From Tanypteryx hageni (Eukaryota > Arthropoda > Insecta > Odonata > Petaluridae), in the NCBI GenBank assembly GCA_028673005.1, contig CM054116.1:72925315-72989314 (forward strand): 64,000 bases of DNA. The letters are read 5' to 3'. A model generated the notes under the pieces. That model searched no databases, was not told where the DNA came from, and saw nothing but the letters and a program-made list of their open reading frames with translations. Shown here piece after piece: positions 10,887 to 26,600 of this stretch. Made by a program: the position numbers and the translations under genes. Each line of letters starts with the position of its first letter. Position 1 is the first letter of the stretch.

Positions 10887-13800
10887 GGAATTAATCCTGG
10901 CTATTCTCTTGTACCAAAAACATTAGCTTGTTGCCTGATGCATGACCAATTTTTGAGAAAAACATGTTGAAAGCTTGATTAGTAAAAAGAGATAATCAAC
11001 TACATTAGGTAACAATCTTTTTCCCCTTCAAGAAGAACACTCCCAATTTTTCATCACTGATTCGCAAAAAAAGCATTTAAAATGTTACTGTGACTCTCTA
11101 ACAACAAAAACTAATTTATAACTTTAAAATAATTTCCATGTGGTTATATAAAGTAATTTTTAATGTAACATGAAGGCCTATTTGAAGTGTTTAATTTAAC
11201 TATGATAAATTCAAGAAAAATTGTTCTTAAAGCTTATTAAATTAAATTTTTTAAACTCCAATGGAATGCAGACAACATAATATTGAAATTTTGATCATTA
11301 ATTTTCAATCACAATATATGGATAGAATAGTTTACCTACAACCAAGTATTCTACATTTCTACAACTAAAATCAAATAAATACATTGGATTTCACCCACAG
11401 TAAAGAATGTAAATAACTGCCATAAAATAAACATCATCTCTTGATTTTCAAAATGGCAAAAATATTTGACACACCCAAAACGTCCAGTTATTTATTGTTT
11501 TATACATCACTTCCTTTAACATCTATCACAGGATATCATTTGCCATTTATTACATTAATCTTTACTACACAGTCAAGATTGATATATTATGAGAACAATT
11601 ATAAGTCTCATATTTAAGAAAAAACTTTTTACCAAAATTTATTATATTTAGGAAGATAAATTAATGCATTTTTTATGTATTTAGTTTCAATATATAAAAA
11701 AATACGTGGGACAACATTGTTTCCTTAAATCTGTTACCCATTACTATCTTTCTGGTGAAATAACAATTATTTCCATTCATTTACAATTCCAATAGATTCA
11801 AAGAGATAGGGTCATTGGTGTTCTAGCAATATTTTTTAAACCATATGGAAAATAATCATATTTTACCTAACTAGCTTGCCATTCCTTCAAAGTGCTCAAA
11901 ACTTTTCAAATGGATCTCTAACTAAAGTTCACTCAACTTTAAACTAGGTGCTTTAAATTAAAATAACCCTAATTAAAAAGGAAATTGTTAAATCAAAGAA
12001 TAATTAGTTTTTCAAATTTTATTAGGATTTGGTAAGAAAATTTTATAAATGACTTTCTTTTTTACTCAATACCATTTTTGTTTTGTTATGATAGATCACG
12101 GTAATGAATTGATGAATTGAATGACAGAAATAGCAGTTCTTTCATAAGTGCATGTCCATTCAAACATGCAGGCAGCATTATGATTAGAGAAACTCAACTG
12201 CTGAGAGCATGAAAGATTTTGGGATGTTTTTCTAAGGAAAAAAGTATTTACAAACACATTATGATACACAACAAAAATTCCTCTACATTGGTCAGAATTG
12301 TAGGTACATATATGAGCCATTTACTTGATATTTCGTCAAGAAACAACTAAAAATCTGACTTTGCTATACTAGAGTGTTTTTCATGTTTCCAATCCAAATA
12401 AAAATTCATGTAAATTTATAAAAATAACATCTTTAAGAATAAATATAACTTCAAAAACCTCAAATGTATGAGAATTCCAAACAATATCTGCAGTATAATA
12501 TCAATTAATTCTAAGAACTCTCATTTTTATATTCTAAGGAGAATAAAAAAGAGTGACTCAGAACTTAATTATCTATGCTAGCAAAGCCTAAATTTTCAAT
12601 TGTCAAGAGATAACTGGAAATTGTAATCCAGCCATTTTGAGAATGTTCCCATCATGTCTAAACAACATTTTACATGCAAAATTGTTTCGATGCTGTGGCA
12701 AGATAAATATCCTACTTTCAAACAGTGACGTTTTTCTGTTTGACTTACATAATTGTAAATAGTACTGATAATATCTTTTCAAATTAAATGCTAATAGTTC
12801 ACCATAGAAAGATGATGGAAAGAGGCATCATTCTTGGGCACCCTTGAAATATACAATTAAAATTTTCAACTGAATATCAAAAGTCATTTGTAACCAGTAT
12901 CACCAAAGAAATTATAACCAATTTAATAATTCTATATTATAAATGATATTAATAATTCAGCATGAGCATCACAAATTTTACCATTCAATTATAACAGCAT
13001 CATGTTGAATGAATGTGTTTGTGTTATGTATGGATACATATATTACTAAATTTTTAAAAAACATAAAGCATACAAAGTGAGTAACCAAATTGGAATAGGA
13101 TAATTGACTGAATTAGTTGGCTTAACTTATCAGATTGTGACATTACCCTTATATCCTCCTTATAAGTCCAGGTTAATAAGTACAAAGAGTACTAAAAAAA
13201 TTTCAAATAAAACTGGCATTCTCAAATGGTTCTTTCATCTCCTTATATCACTATATTTATTACTGCGATACACTTTCAGAAGGAAAGTTTAATTTTACCC
13301 TTAAATTACAAGTTTTAATATTTGGGTGTGTCTAGTTTATACAAAGTGTACAAGCTGTCTAATAATGTCATTTCAAATCATAAAAATATTCACTTTCTTG
13401 TCATTTTTTGGGGAAACTTCAATCATCATTAACTGAGGAAAGTGGTAAAATTAAGGGTGTTTTGGAAGGTCTACTTTCTACTCTCACACAGTGATCAATA
13501 CTATAGTACACAAATGCGCTTTGTGAAGCTTCTTTAATTTGATAAATCACTGTGTCTGTAAACATAAATTTTGTTGTAAATTAGGCTTAAACAAACTAGA
13601 ATTACAATCACAGCAAGACATTACATACATAAATATAAATAACTGTACAGGTTTACTTGTTCATGCTTTTACCAAAGCATTTATAAAATCATCAGGGATT
13701 TTTTTACCATGAGAATAAAATGCCTAACAGAAGTAGGCTTGAATACTCTAGGTTCTCATAATATGAAATTTTGCCCGCAAATGCTTCTGGCTTTTGGTCC

Positions 13801-15046
13801 TCAAAACAATGGCATTAATCTTGTTAGTCATGTTCATTTTAACCTCTTGCTTTAAGATACAGATTCATTAAAACTCAATTAGTTCTTATAAAAATGCCAA
13901 GTAAAAAAATAACAAAAATGGAAAAATTCCAATTATTTGATACTATGCCGCAAGAATAAGAATTTCAGTGAGTCTTGAAGTCAACTCATAAATGATTTCC
14001 TTTTAGACAAGAGGTTCTGAAAAAGATATGATTAACATTCTAAGTACTGCTACCATGAATACTGGAAAAACTAGAGTTCTACATTTGTATCCATAAATGA
14101 TATTTCCTAAAGTAAATCCAAATACCTTTATAGGCAAGATATATTTTAGTGTTTTATGATTAAATTAAAACATTATAACATGTTCTAAAGCAAATAAAAA
14201 TATGCACAACCTTTGGTTAAAAATTAACTACTTAATCAGAGATCAATTAGTCTGTTGAGTGGTAATAAGTATTTAACTTAAATAGCAGTTTTCTGCTTGA
14301 TGGCCTCCCATCTGGTTATGTTTAATGTGTAACTTTAGAACCATAACCTCGCTTAATAACACATTATATAATGCTAGGACCCAATGAAATAGCTTTAACG
14401 CAATTGGGAGTTAGAATTATTATTTACAAAACTAATATATTAAATTCACAACCAACACAATCATCGCAACTATTTTTCGTAGCGTTAAACAAGGCTATAC
14501 ATGGAAGGAACACAAGACTTGCTGCTTTCTTTCAATGTGACTTAGTATGCTCAATTGAACAAAATAACATTGTCCAACAATCACACCTTTAGGATGAACA
14601 GCAAGACACGGACGGCTAACTAAGCATGGTTGCTCATAAAGGGTAAGCAACATCTGCAGATCATGAAACTCAACTGAAATGATAATGGCAAGATGTTTCA
14701 TTCAATCATAGCAAATATAAACTTTTGAAGGAAACACAAGAAATGTCATTTAGGACACAATGCATGTGCACCATAACGTTCATATGCAAGGGTCAAACCG
14801 TCGAATATTTCTTTAAAAATTAAAGGAGAAATATACAGCATTATGTAAATCAAATTTGAAATCACTCAACTTGAGTCTATCACTGGCTTTGTCAAAATAG
14901 TTTCTTTGCTACCTTCATATATGTTAGACTTTCGACAGCACAACATGTGCCTAATATTTATGAGCTAAGGATCACTCCATCAATCTTGGTATTTTCCCTC
15001 CCCAATGCCAAAGTAAAAAAACATATGGTGTGGGAGGGGTTTTGAG
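10887..15046. other. 3' flank of CFAP410, no gene seen
   Basis: AT-rich sequence downstream of the CFAP410 stop codon. The 3' UTR of that gene must begin here on the minus strand, but no poly(A) site could be chosen confidently. The short frames have no recognisable domains. Confidence 0.4.
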
Positions 15047-15154
15047 TCAGTCTTCAAATTCATCCATTCTGGATCTGACGGCCATCTCCACAACTTCTAA
15101 GCTCGGGTAATCTAGTTCCTTCAACAGGCACAGTATCGCTGATAAGACATTGGA
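15047..15154 (-). CDS. CFAP410: CFAP410 terminal exon, C-terminal helical domain
   Basis: A 108-nt exon with acceptor TTCACCCTGAAG before TCC-AAT-GTC. It encodes SNVLSAILCLLKELDYPSLE and ends RSRMDEFED-stop (TGA, 15049-15047). It aligns with the conserved C-terminal helix of CFAP410 (NVLTAILLLLRELD in human). A better-looking acceptor at 15221 would shift the frame into an early stop, so the internal acceptor is chosen. Confidence 0.9.
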   Translation of the reverse strand, partial: SNVLSAILCLLKELDYPSLEVVEMAVRSRMDEFED

Positions 15155-18100
15155 CTTCAGGGTGAAATCAAACATAGGAATAAAACATGAAAATATCGGG
15201 TTAATTACCTCATTTTCCAATCTGCAACAAAAGACAATACACATTCACAAATGTATTTCTTGAATAATTTACATGTCAGTTGTGGTAAAAGATAAAAAAA
15301 AGTCCCTAAATTTAACAGAAATTTAAGAAATTATCACAAAAAACAGGATATTTATAAATACATTTTTTAAATAAATAGAAAATGAAATGCTAATAATGCA
15401 TTTTTAGGAAATACTACATATCATGTTGCTCTATATGGATTTTACCACAGCTAAAAATGATGCACGAACCAAACCAAAATACTTTTTTTCCTGAAAAATC
15501 TTCTAAAAAATCGAGGTGCATCTTATAGCCCAAAAAATAGGGTAATTATATCAGAGATTAATTCAAAATTCTTTTAAGTTTTTTGGACCCTATAATTGGC
15601 AGATAAGATAATTTACACTTGGCGATAAATTTACGAGTGAACTAAATGGAGAAAATTAAATAATACTGCAATCTTACCCTGGTCTTTGGTCTTCCAACGT
15701 TGGCACGGCTAGAGGGCTGCTTTCCTGAAGGATGCAAATGTAGGCCAGTAGGTCGTCCCTGCTGCTGTGTCTGCTGCATTTGCTGCCTGCATAACCTATC
15801 ATAGTGCTGTTGATCATCATCAGCCTATAATACCATAAAATTAGTATTTATATTGTCTCAATGTATGTAAATTCATCAAAAAATTAAATATGTATCTTTC
15901 ATTACAAGTCATTAATTAATTATTTCTGTGTTTAGTGTATAAGTTTAATCCCACCTATGTTCTTTCTCCCATTCACTAGTAAAATCAATGATAAAATATA
16001 AAAACTCGAGGAAAAAATTATTAATCATTTTAAACTTACTTGATTAGTAGGAGTTTCGTAGACTGTACCATATGACATGACTTGTCGGGTATACCTGCAA
16101 ATCAAAATATAGGTAGTAAATGAAGAAAATGCAATCACAAAGAAATAAATGAGTTACTTTATATCATTTATAAGTTGACCCAGCATATAAGTCGACCTTC
16201 TTCTATCACTTTACAAGTATTAAAAAACATTCTTACAGACAAAATCCAGATCCCATGAGATCAAATCTATGAATAACATGAATGTAAACATCTCAATGCA
16301 GTTATGCCTCATTTAGCACAATTGGCATCTCAATTTTCATTTTTTGAAAAATTTAAAAATAAAGTTCCTTTTTTCTTATTTACCTTTACATCTATGTTCC
16401 AATGATACTCAGTTGTTTTATATGCTGATTAAAGACAAATTTGTAGTTATTTATATGTTTATTCTATTTCACTTGTTCATTTTTAGTCTGTTTTTGTATT
16501 GGTTTGCCATGATTCCACATCCACATCTTTACCAGTGATGCAAACATTGGAAATATTATACTTATTAACATTACTGTCGGGATTGGTTGGGTTTGCTTTT
16601 GGTGGGCTTTTGCTTTGGATTTGGTTAGGTTCATGACTGAATTATAACTTTTGTAATTGGTTATTCTGATGTTATTTTGCTGTTGGTATCTATGTTACAC
16701 TGCCTTGCTTGAAGCTACGGTGGCGCCGCTGGAACATAATAACAGGCCTGTTCCATTTTTGTTAGTACTTTTAAAAAAACTTGCTTTTTCACTTAGTCCA
16801 TCTGTGTGTAATATTTTGAAGTAACGAGAAGAGCTGGGAAGCTAAGATTTTCAGAACAGTTTTGGATGGTGACAGACATAAATCCTATTGATTTTGGAGT
16901 GTTTGCCTTTCAGCAGGATTTCAAAAAAACTCTTATGAACTATCTATATGGGTTCGTTACTGTGGTAAATTTTCGTTTTGTTTATGTTGCTAAAACAATA
17001 AAAGTGAAGTGTTAAAACATTCAATTTAATTTTGAAAAGTGATAAAGATCATATGGCAAGTGCTTAACTAAGATGAGTTATGTTTTAATTACAGCTGGGA
17101 AGTTTCAGCTCCGAGCATTCCAGTTCCGGAGCCATTCCTAGTTTTAAAGAAATATGCTTTTTATTGATAAAATTTTACATGAATTACAACTTTTTTCAAT
17201 TACGTTAAGATGTTATGAAAGTTTCTTATAAGTAATGTGACCAAAGGTCATCATTTTAAAGAAAATTTCCTTTTATAATTCAAATTTTTTTCTTCTCTTT
17301 TTTGTCTTTCTTCTCCTGTCCTCATATTTAGGTTCATACCAGAAACATTTTGAATTTTCTATGATATGTTTCATAGCAAATGTTATTAGAAAATTGACTT
17401 ACATTTTCCATCATAAAGAATTAGTTTTTTGAACCTCTTGCATACCATTATGTTCATAATAAATACTTATTTAAAAATAATCATCATCAACTTCATTTTC
17501 TTGGCTTTACAATGGTATATAAAAATGCCATATCATTATATAAGTTGTGAGATAAAAATAGTAAATTTTCTGACTACTAAAAATCAATTAGGTTAAGTAC
17601 TACATTATAAATTGTTTACTTAACACAAATTTATTTAGCAAAAAAACATATTGGAACTCATTGCTTGCACTAAGGGAGATGTATTGATGTGGAAATATGG
17701 ATGTGATCACATGACAGGTATTACATTGCATTGTATTACTGACAACAAATAAGTACCCTCATCATGGCTCTGAACACAGAAATTATGACACATGAAGCTG
17801 GTTTTAAGTTAAAAGTTATAGAATTCATTAAAAAATAAAATGGCTGTTCTGAAACAACTGATTCAATAGGGTAATCACCTGCGCCAGAGGATTAGCCATA
17901 TTCAACTACTATTCTACATTGTCAAGGTTTGCATTTATAAAGCTTGACTTATATGCCATGATATATAATATTATTTAAAGTGATGTATATGACATAACAA
18001 TATGTGAGGCAGAATACACAAACAAATAAGCATATTTTATATATTAACATCAACCTTTCTTGTATATTTTAAATGCTTATTTTTCCCTCACAGATTTTGG

Positions 18101-21100
18101 TTAAATATATTAGAATAAATTATATCTAAAACTCAGGGGAAGCATGATAGTTTCATTGCTCAATGGACTTAAATTTTGCATCAATTTTACTGACAAACAT
18201 AATAAATGGCTACAAAAATATTAAATAGGTATATTCATTAAATTTCATACCCATACTCAGGCGGTTCACAGTTATTGGCATTTCTCCTATCATTGTCATA
18301 ATAACCAATTTCGTCATCATTTGGAGTTGTTGCTAATAGACCACTTTGACCCCTTCTTATACCAGTCCCTTCTACAATATCCATATCTCTGTCAGAAGAC
18401 TGCCGATGCAAGCGACGTGGTGGACTTCTCTGTAAAAGGTCAATGAAATAGTTTTAAAACATAGAACAGGCAAGAAAGAATTATTACTTTATTTGCAATT
18501 CCAGGCATTAATTATTTTTATCCAAAATTTGAAATTATTTAACATTTTTTGATAAGACAATACTGACTGAGCTTTATAACTTCATATTTTTATTCAATTT
18601 TCAACCAAAAAGTTGTTAAAATAATGATAAAATCAGATATACCAACAAGCAGATATCATGTATTTTTCATGTTTTCAATTATGCAATCATTATTATTCTT
18701 CCTCATACAAAAATCATAGTGCAAGAACTAGATCATGCATCAGTCATCAAAATGTATAGTTAAAAATTAAAATTTAGGGAAAAGGGATGAATTTTACATG
18801 CATTTCAGTAAGATTCAAAGCATTCCAAGATCTAAGGTATATTAATTTGGACAACTTCCAGTGTCAGTAGAAACAAGAAGATGTGTTAAATAAATTGAAG
18901 TACAGAGGAAATGCTGTTATTAAGCTAAGCTGACAAGCAAAAACTACTATAGCAAAACTTTAAGCCATTCTTAATTTTTTATAGGGATTTGAGAATTCGA
19001 GGTAAAGAGGGAAAAATTAAAACCTTAAAATAAACAAAGTGAATAAATTCAAGCATAAAGTAAAGCTAAAGGACACACTTTTTTGCAAAAATTTTTCAGA
19101 AAATATTTTTTCAAAAATATCTAAGAAATTTTAAAAAAATTAATGGCATGCAAAAAATAAAAAAGTAAATTTATAATAGCCTATTGTTGATTTTATAATA
19201 TCAGTGCATTATAACCTCATGCTTTACATAGAACCAAAAGTAATGAGGTATTTTAATAGTCTTTAATGGCATTACAATGAAATGTATTTGGGTTTAATAA
19301 TTCTAAAAATTGTTTTTAGTGTTAATTCTAAGGGCAAAGAGTGAAGAATGTCATAATATAAAAGGTAAAACTTCACTCTTGGCAATAAAACACTATATAA
19401 AATTCATTCCAAATAAAATTTCACAGCAATGTCTACCCATATGTCATTCATATTTAATGCTATTTGACTGAATTGAAATTTCCTGGCCCACTTTTAACCA
19501 TTTAAAAAGGAATTTAATGAGGAATTGAATCAATCAATCCTTTGTATTTTAATTAAGTTTGATACATTTAAGAAATGGGATAAAATATTTATTCACGAGT
19601 TAAACCATTTAAAAAAAATCACATAGATATTTCATGAAGTTCTTTTAAAAACTACACCTTAACAATGATTTCAATAAAATGTATCAAGTTTTACAGTATT
19701 ACAATATCTGTTGACCTGATAATTAACTGCGTTATGCATTTTAAAAATATACTTTGGGGCACTTTCATCAAAATATATTTTAGAGTTTTATATATTTCAT
19801 TGTTAGGATTAATTTTTATCACAAATATAAAAATGGAGTTAATAATCCCTTACAAAAACAAAAATAAGCCAATTTGGAGTTGACAGACAAATTACTGGCA
19901 CTATCTGCAAGTATATACCAATGTATCACTGAATTAAAAGCTAAACAGACAATACAAAACATAGTATAATATCAAATTATAAATTATATACTATACAATA
20001 TTTTACTTATTATATAATAATTACAATTATCACCAAACATCCACTCAGAATGGAACAAATATTTAAATATTGTTATAAGGGCATTCATTAGAAATATACA
20101 TCACCCCAATTAAGATAAAAGTTGTTACAAAAGAATGTGAATAAGTTTGATTATCATGCAGATCAAAGTGAATGCAGGACTACAATGCACAGCACTTTAT
20201 CAGGAACAACTATAAATTAATACAGAATCGGAAAAAATGTAGCATGCCTAATTTCCCTTTCAGTTAGTTTTACATCATGCATTATTTCTACAGTGTTATG
20301 ACATTTCTATGGATATTTTCACTTTACATTGTATTTACAATTTTAATAAGTAATTTGTAAAACCCCTTGAAAAATAGATAGATGTGGAAATAGTTCACTC
20401 TCTCCAAGCATAAAAACTGACCATTGTGGTTTACTTAACCTCAAACAGGAAACATATACAGCATTTATCTCATGAAATAAAATAATGCAGAAAGAATATA
20501 AGTATAAAATTAATTTCCGGATAAAAAATAAAAATGCAATCAGAATGATAAAAAATAAAAGTGGTGTCAAAAATAAAATAAGAAAATAAGTTTAACAAAA
20601 GCAAGAAAAATATTTTAGAAAATTATATGCCTAAATGTTTTACCCTTTTTTAAATACTGCCTTCAAAACATGAATAGTCAAAGAAGAATTGCTGCATAAA
20701 TCTATAACATTTATGTGAGAATAATCTCAAAACGCTAATCTACAGATTTAATGGAAGAGCAAGGTATGCATGTATTTAGTGTAACACTCATGGTAGCTTG
20801 ATGCTTAAAATTTTAATCAAGGAGGGAGGAAAAGGGGAATGACAATATCTTGAAAATTTAGAAGCAAAAATATATCAATCTGACATTGCTAACTGATATA
20901 ATATGATCTATATTCGTTACAACCCTTTCTCAATATTCATATTCTGTGACTCTGTGCATTTAACCCTTCTTTTCATTTTGCCCACAACACTTACAGAAAG
21001 TGATTTTTATATTTAAAGCATCCTTAATATAATGTTGTATAATTATAATATGGAGTGCAATTCTTTAAAAAAATATATTTTTTGTAAGTTTTCTATAAAA

Positions 21101-23576
21101 TTCTGTGCCATTTTTGACAGGTATGGTTAGGTTGCCCTAATCTATGTAGTGATCAAGTTAAAAATACAATAATTATTATTATGCACTGAATAATATTTAT
21201 AATCTTTCTAGCTAGCATTTCATTATAAGTATATAAAAGCTGAGATAAACAATATGTAGAATTTTACAGCTTAAGAAAAAATTGGTATAGAAATTTATTA
21301 TACTAAAATAATTTTATGCCTGACAAGTTGATACCAAGTTTTTGTGCCACATTTAAAACTAGACAGAATTGCACTTGCAAATGGGACAATGGTCCCTAAT
21401 AACATAACATTTCACTTAATTCTGACATGCATTGCTGGTTTTGTTGAAAACCTAAAAAGTTAATCATAAATAAGAATTAAAAATTAGCAAAAAAACTGAC
21501 AATTTACTACATGTACAAAAAATATTAGATATAAGATTGGATTTCCTTTCTTTGAAAAATAACATTTTTCGAACGCATTTACAGTTTCCAATGAATTTCA
21601 TTATGATATTTGGACAGTTAAATTCTCCAGCAAGAGAAATTGATTAATTACTGAAATATGACAATGAATTAAGGCATGCTTTAGAATTATTGAGTCCCTA
21701 TCAGAGTGATATTAATAGCTTGAATGGAAAAATCACAGCATATTTATCTTATTATAAGTAATTTGTCAATTTCCACCAGTCATCAACTTGGGTGATTATC
21801 TATGGAACTGAGAACTGCCAAGTTTTGAACTGGCACAATTTTTAGAACTTGAAGATAGAAAAGCTAAGATTTTGTAAACCCATATGTCATCATATTATAT
21901 GACCTGGAAAATCTAAAATTACATGAAAGTGGCCCAAGCACAATTCTAGGAATTCTATTAATGAGTGTAGGGTATTTTTAATTTGCAGCTTATAATTTTT
22001 TATAAAAAAAATATGAGCTTAGGACTAGTGTATCTGAGCAGAAAAAGAAAATTATCGTTTTTGTCTAATACAACTTTAATAAACAAAGTTTAAAAATTAG
22101 GTTGAAATACAAAAGTTTTTATTAAAAAAACACAAATAGCATGGCAATTTCACATATTATTGTCATATTTGAGCTTGCCAAATGATTGCTAATTTCTGCC
22201 TTCTATTAATACATAAATATATCAGTTGTTTGGTGACATGTTTGCTTATACAAAACATATTCTGCTGCCAAAGGACTGATTAATTAGGAGTTTGAATATT
22301 GGAAACCACAAACAAAGACCAGGCAGATCTCAAAACTACTTATAATCTACTCAGCTTAATCTATTTTAGACAAGAGAAAAATGGAAATTTGTCTAAGATT
22401 AGATTAAAAACAACAGGCAAGCAAAGCTAGACGTCAGGCATGGTTGGATCCAACTATTGGCAAAGTATCCAGCTGATATAATAGTGAACAATACCCAAAT
22501 AGAAAGATATAGATGGTTTATTTAAACACATAATAATGAATAAAATTAATAGCTGACTAAATCCAGTAAATCAAGAATGATTCTATATGATTCTAAGAAG
22601 AGAAAAAGTGTCAAACCTACTTAATTTCACATAAGATTACTGTTATGCTCTTGAGAAAGAACTGTTCATTCCATTTTCAATTTGAAATATGAATATTATT
22701 TTTTAATAATTTATTTGTATAGTTTCTCATTAAATTGTTTCATTTCAACTAAAATAATACAAATAAATTTATTTTCAAATAGAACAAATAATAAAGAATG
22801 TTTGCCAAAAAATTGTTTTATAGAAAAATCACCATCAGAATGAAAGAATTTTAAATGTCATTCAAATACAAAGAAGTGGCTAAAGAACTCCATTTGATAA
22901 ATTAAAAATTTCCAGTGCATTGGTAGTAAAAAAGAAAATGCCAAAAAATAAGAAATTGATGTAACATAATAAGGACCATAAAGAAAAAATAACTGGACAG
23001 GGTATTATAATCTAGTTTTGCAAAGCAAAAACCTATGATAATCTAAAGAAAGTATCTATGAAAGTGTAAATAAATTTCCTCTCTTTGTGCCTCTGGAAGG
23101 CAGAAAATCTGAAAAAGCAATATTTAAAATTGATGGAATAATGATTATTTGAGCATTCACAGAAATTATCATCATATGAAATTCATGAAATGAAAGGATT
23201 ATGACATAGATAATTTGGAAAGAAGAAAATATATGGTATACTAAAACAGCATTTTCAGTGAAGATCTCTAATGATATGAACGGTTTTCAGTTATAGTATC
23301 TGTCATGAAAGAATGCAAGCACTGTATTTTCCAGTGTATAGGACACACTTTTATGTTGCATAAATATGTCCTACAATTGTGCCGTGTGTTATACAGGGAA
23401 GGTTTAAATGCCGACCAAATATTTCACTAAAAATTTAAATACATGCACTTTTCAAATTCTCAGGACACTAATTTCGGCATAGAGGGAGGTTTTCTATGAA
23501 CTACATACAACTTCAAACACTTGGGTTCATTCTGTAATATTCTTATTGCTATTATTACCAACTTTTATATTAACTT

Positions 23577-23635
<59 letters not shown>

Positions 23636-26600
23636 TTGGACCCTGTCTAATCTGAAAAAAACCCAAAGCTGCTTGTGGGGTTCAAACCACCTCACCTAAC
23701 GTTGCGCAAGATGAGTGATTTAGTCACCTTGGCCACCAGATCCTTGGGCTGGCGCTGCGATAAATATGTATTTGAAATCATGTGGGAAGATAGACAAGCG
23801 TCAATCATAGCAACGAGATTAAACAAACTATTGTAATTGCTGGTGGTGTAAGAGAACTTTCTTTTAATGTGGATTTGTATTGATACTAGCATTTCTAAGT
23901 TTTTTGAAGGGTTATTCCTACTTATAATTGTAGGTTTTTATTTATCGTAATTATTATTGATAGTAAGTTTTAATTTATTTTAAAAACATTTTTATCTTTA
24001 TTCATTTAAGATTATTCAAAAAACTGTTTTCCCTATGAGTTTCATTAATAATTACGCCTGGAAAATCAAGGTACATGTAAGCTTTTGATAAATTTTATTA
24101 TTATTATTAAATTCTTATCACTCCTCTTATAATATTGACTTATACATGCATTTTATTATTATTACACTAAATCACATTCGTATTGCAATACTATTAATAA
24201 TCATTAATGCGATCTTCTCGGAATAGTTCACATTGAAAATTCATTTGAACACTACTTTAGGTGACTATACATATTTGTTTATGTAGTTTGTGCCATGAAC
24301 ATAATTTTATTCTTTAGAAATGTTCACTTGGCTTATGTTTTACTTTGGATGAAATCTTTTATAATTATCGCCCTTTAAGACCAGTTGTTCTTGCATTTTT
24401 CTAAAAGCCCTCACATTTAAGTATCATATTCCTTTTTTTCAGTATTTAAGATAGGTAATACTGTTGTAAAGGATGTTAATTTGAACAAATTTAAGTAAAA
24501 ATTTTTAAAGTGTTGTGTTGTAGCTTAGCAATTCTTACTTATACAGTGGTTTTATATAGATGGTTGATGTGATGTTAGGAAAAGAACAATTTATTATTTT
24601 TGTCATTTAAGTTAGATGACTAAAATATAAAATATTCAAGTTTCACTCCTACTAGTATCTAAAGCTAATTACTCTGAACTAGCAATAAATTTTCGTTAAT
24701 TTTAAGCAATATGAATGGATAAGTCAGTATTTTCATTGATGAAACAAAAGATACTATCAAACTTCTTACTACTTATATACCAAACATTCTTACGTTTGTC
24801 ACTGAGTTCTCTACTTCTGTCTACCATTCTCACAACTGTAAAACAATTAAAGTTTAAATAGAGAGACCCCCACATCACTCAAGAGCTAGTAGACACTTTT
24901 GCAAATTTTTACTCCCATGCAAGCAGAAAGGTTATCATAATTGTATTATAGAGTTTATTCATATTAAAGTATTAACTATATAAAAGTTGGTTATAAAAAT
25001 TCATTTTTATATCTTCACTTGTTTATAATAAAAAAGTGTTTCAGTGGATTATTTTCGACCAATCAGCAAAATATTCATGTTTCGGGATGCCAAGGAAAAT
25101 ATTACCAAAAATCGTGCATGTGCATGGAAAATGAGGAAAAATCGCAACGACTCCCAAAACCAAAAGAAACAGTACCGACATGTTTCTCATGATAGAAATA
25201 TCGGAATATGAGACTAGAGTGTGATGATATTCGTCACACAACAGCATTTTTGTAGCGGAATCCTGGCATTATCATAGCAATCGCTTGCAAAATCTGATGT
25301 GTAACTCTGTCAGTAATAATAAAATTTCTTTATTTTTTTATTTGTTGTAGTGAATGTGTAATGTTTCTATGAATCACATACTGCGTATTGAATCACAAAG
25401 CCTTTAAGCGAATTACTAGTGAATTTTAACGATTATCTCTCAGTTTTTGATTTTTGATTTTTTTCCTAGCATATAAGCCACATCCTCATTCCGGAGACTA
25501 AATTTTTGGGGAAAATTGCAGCTTATAAGCGCGTAAATATGGTATATATTCAAATTTATTAAACTAATAGATGCTTTTCAACCAATAATTAACTTACTTA
25601 TGTTGTTTTTTAACCACTGATGAATATTGTCCTTATCCAAAGAAATTTTTTTCAAGTAAAAAATTTTGAAAACTGGAAAATGACCTTATTTTTAGGGGTG
25701 CATCTTATACACCAGAAAATACAACATACACTGAGGAGTCAGATGTAAGACAAAATATCAGAAAAACCAACAAATTAATATTAAATACAAAAGCTTCTCT
25801 CACAGTTTTCCTTGAGTTTCAATAATTGATTCATCAATAAGTGATATTAGCCCCAAAAGAGCTCAGATAACAAAGGATGAAGACAATAAATTTAAAAAAT
25901 CTATGACCTGGATAGGGTGATAGAAGATAGCATCACAACATCATTTCATAAGTCAAATAATGAAGAAAATATAAATTCAGCTCAAAAATAAAAAATAAAG
26001 AAAACAGGTAGAATATAGGCAAGATTATATGTTATTAAAATACAGTTATCCAATAAAAATATGGAAATACTCAAATATATAAATCAACAAAAATTGAAGT
26101 ATGTATGTTTCTTTGCAAAATGATCATCATAAGTGAACAGGACCAAGGGGGTTTACTAAAGTAATACATACTACAAGAAGAAACACAGTCATGACAATTC
26201 AAACCATGAATGTAACGAAAGATGCCAACACATGATAGATGATAGAAATAAAGAGAATAAAAATACTAACCAATATAAGAAATTAGTATGTACGGAAAAC
26301 AGATACAAACATGAAAACAGAAAATACAGTTTACGATGCGACAACATGAAGAATGCTTTTCCCCAAATGCAGACTTGAAAGATGCCAGTCTAATAGTTTC
26401 CATAAATGTATCCATCACCATCAGCAAGCATGAGCATCCAGGCTAGTCAAACCTAGGTGAGCGGAGAGACAATCCCCGCCTACCTCATATCTATCTTCCA
26501 TGTACTCTTCATCACCCCTCCCTCCTCCTTGTGGTCCCCTCTCCCTTCTTTCACTGGTGCCATACCTCTCTCTCCATGTGACTATCCTGCTCACCTCCCC

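Larger units (their letters stand above)
23323..25723. mobile_element. possible DNA transposon bounded by inverted repeats
   Basis: GTATTTTCCAGTGTATAGGA at 23323-23342 recurs inverted at about 25704-25723 as GTATTTTCTGGTGTATAAGA, followed in both cases by an ACAC/ACCCC stretch. Similar GTATAAG(A/T)(T/C)GCAC motifs lie near 15515, 25480 and 31700, suggesting a repeat family. No transposase frame is present. A SINE and a (TA)n tract lie inside. Confidence 0.35.

Noticed and set aside
15155..15244. Upstream extension of the last CFAP410 exon to an acceptor near 15221
   Set aside because: Joining there shifts the phase and gives an immediate stop; the conserved sequence begins at SNVLSAIL, which fits the acceptor at 15155.
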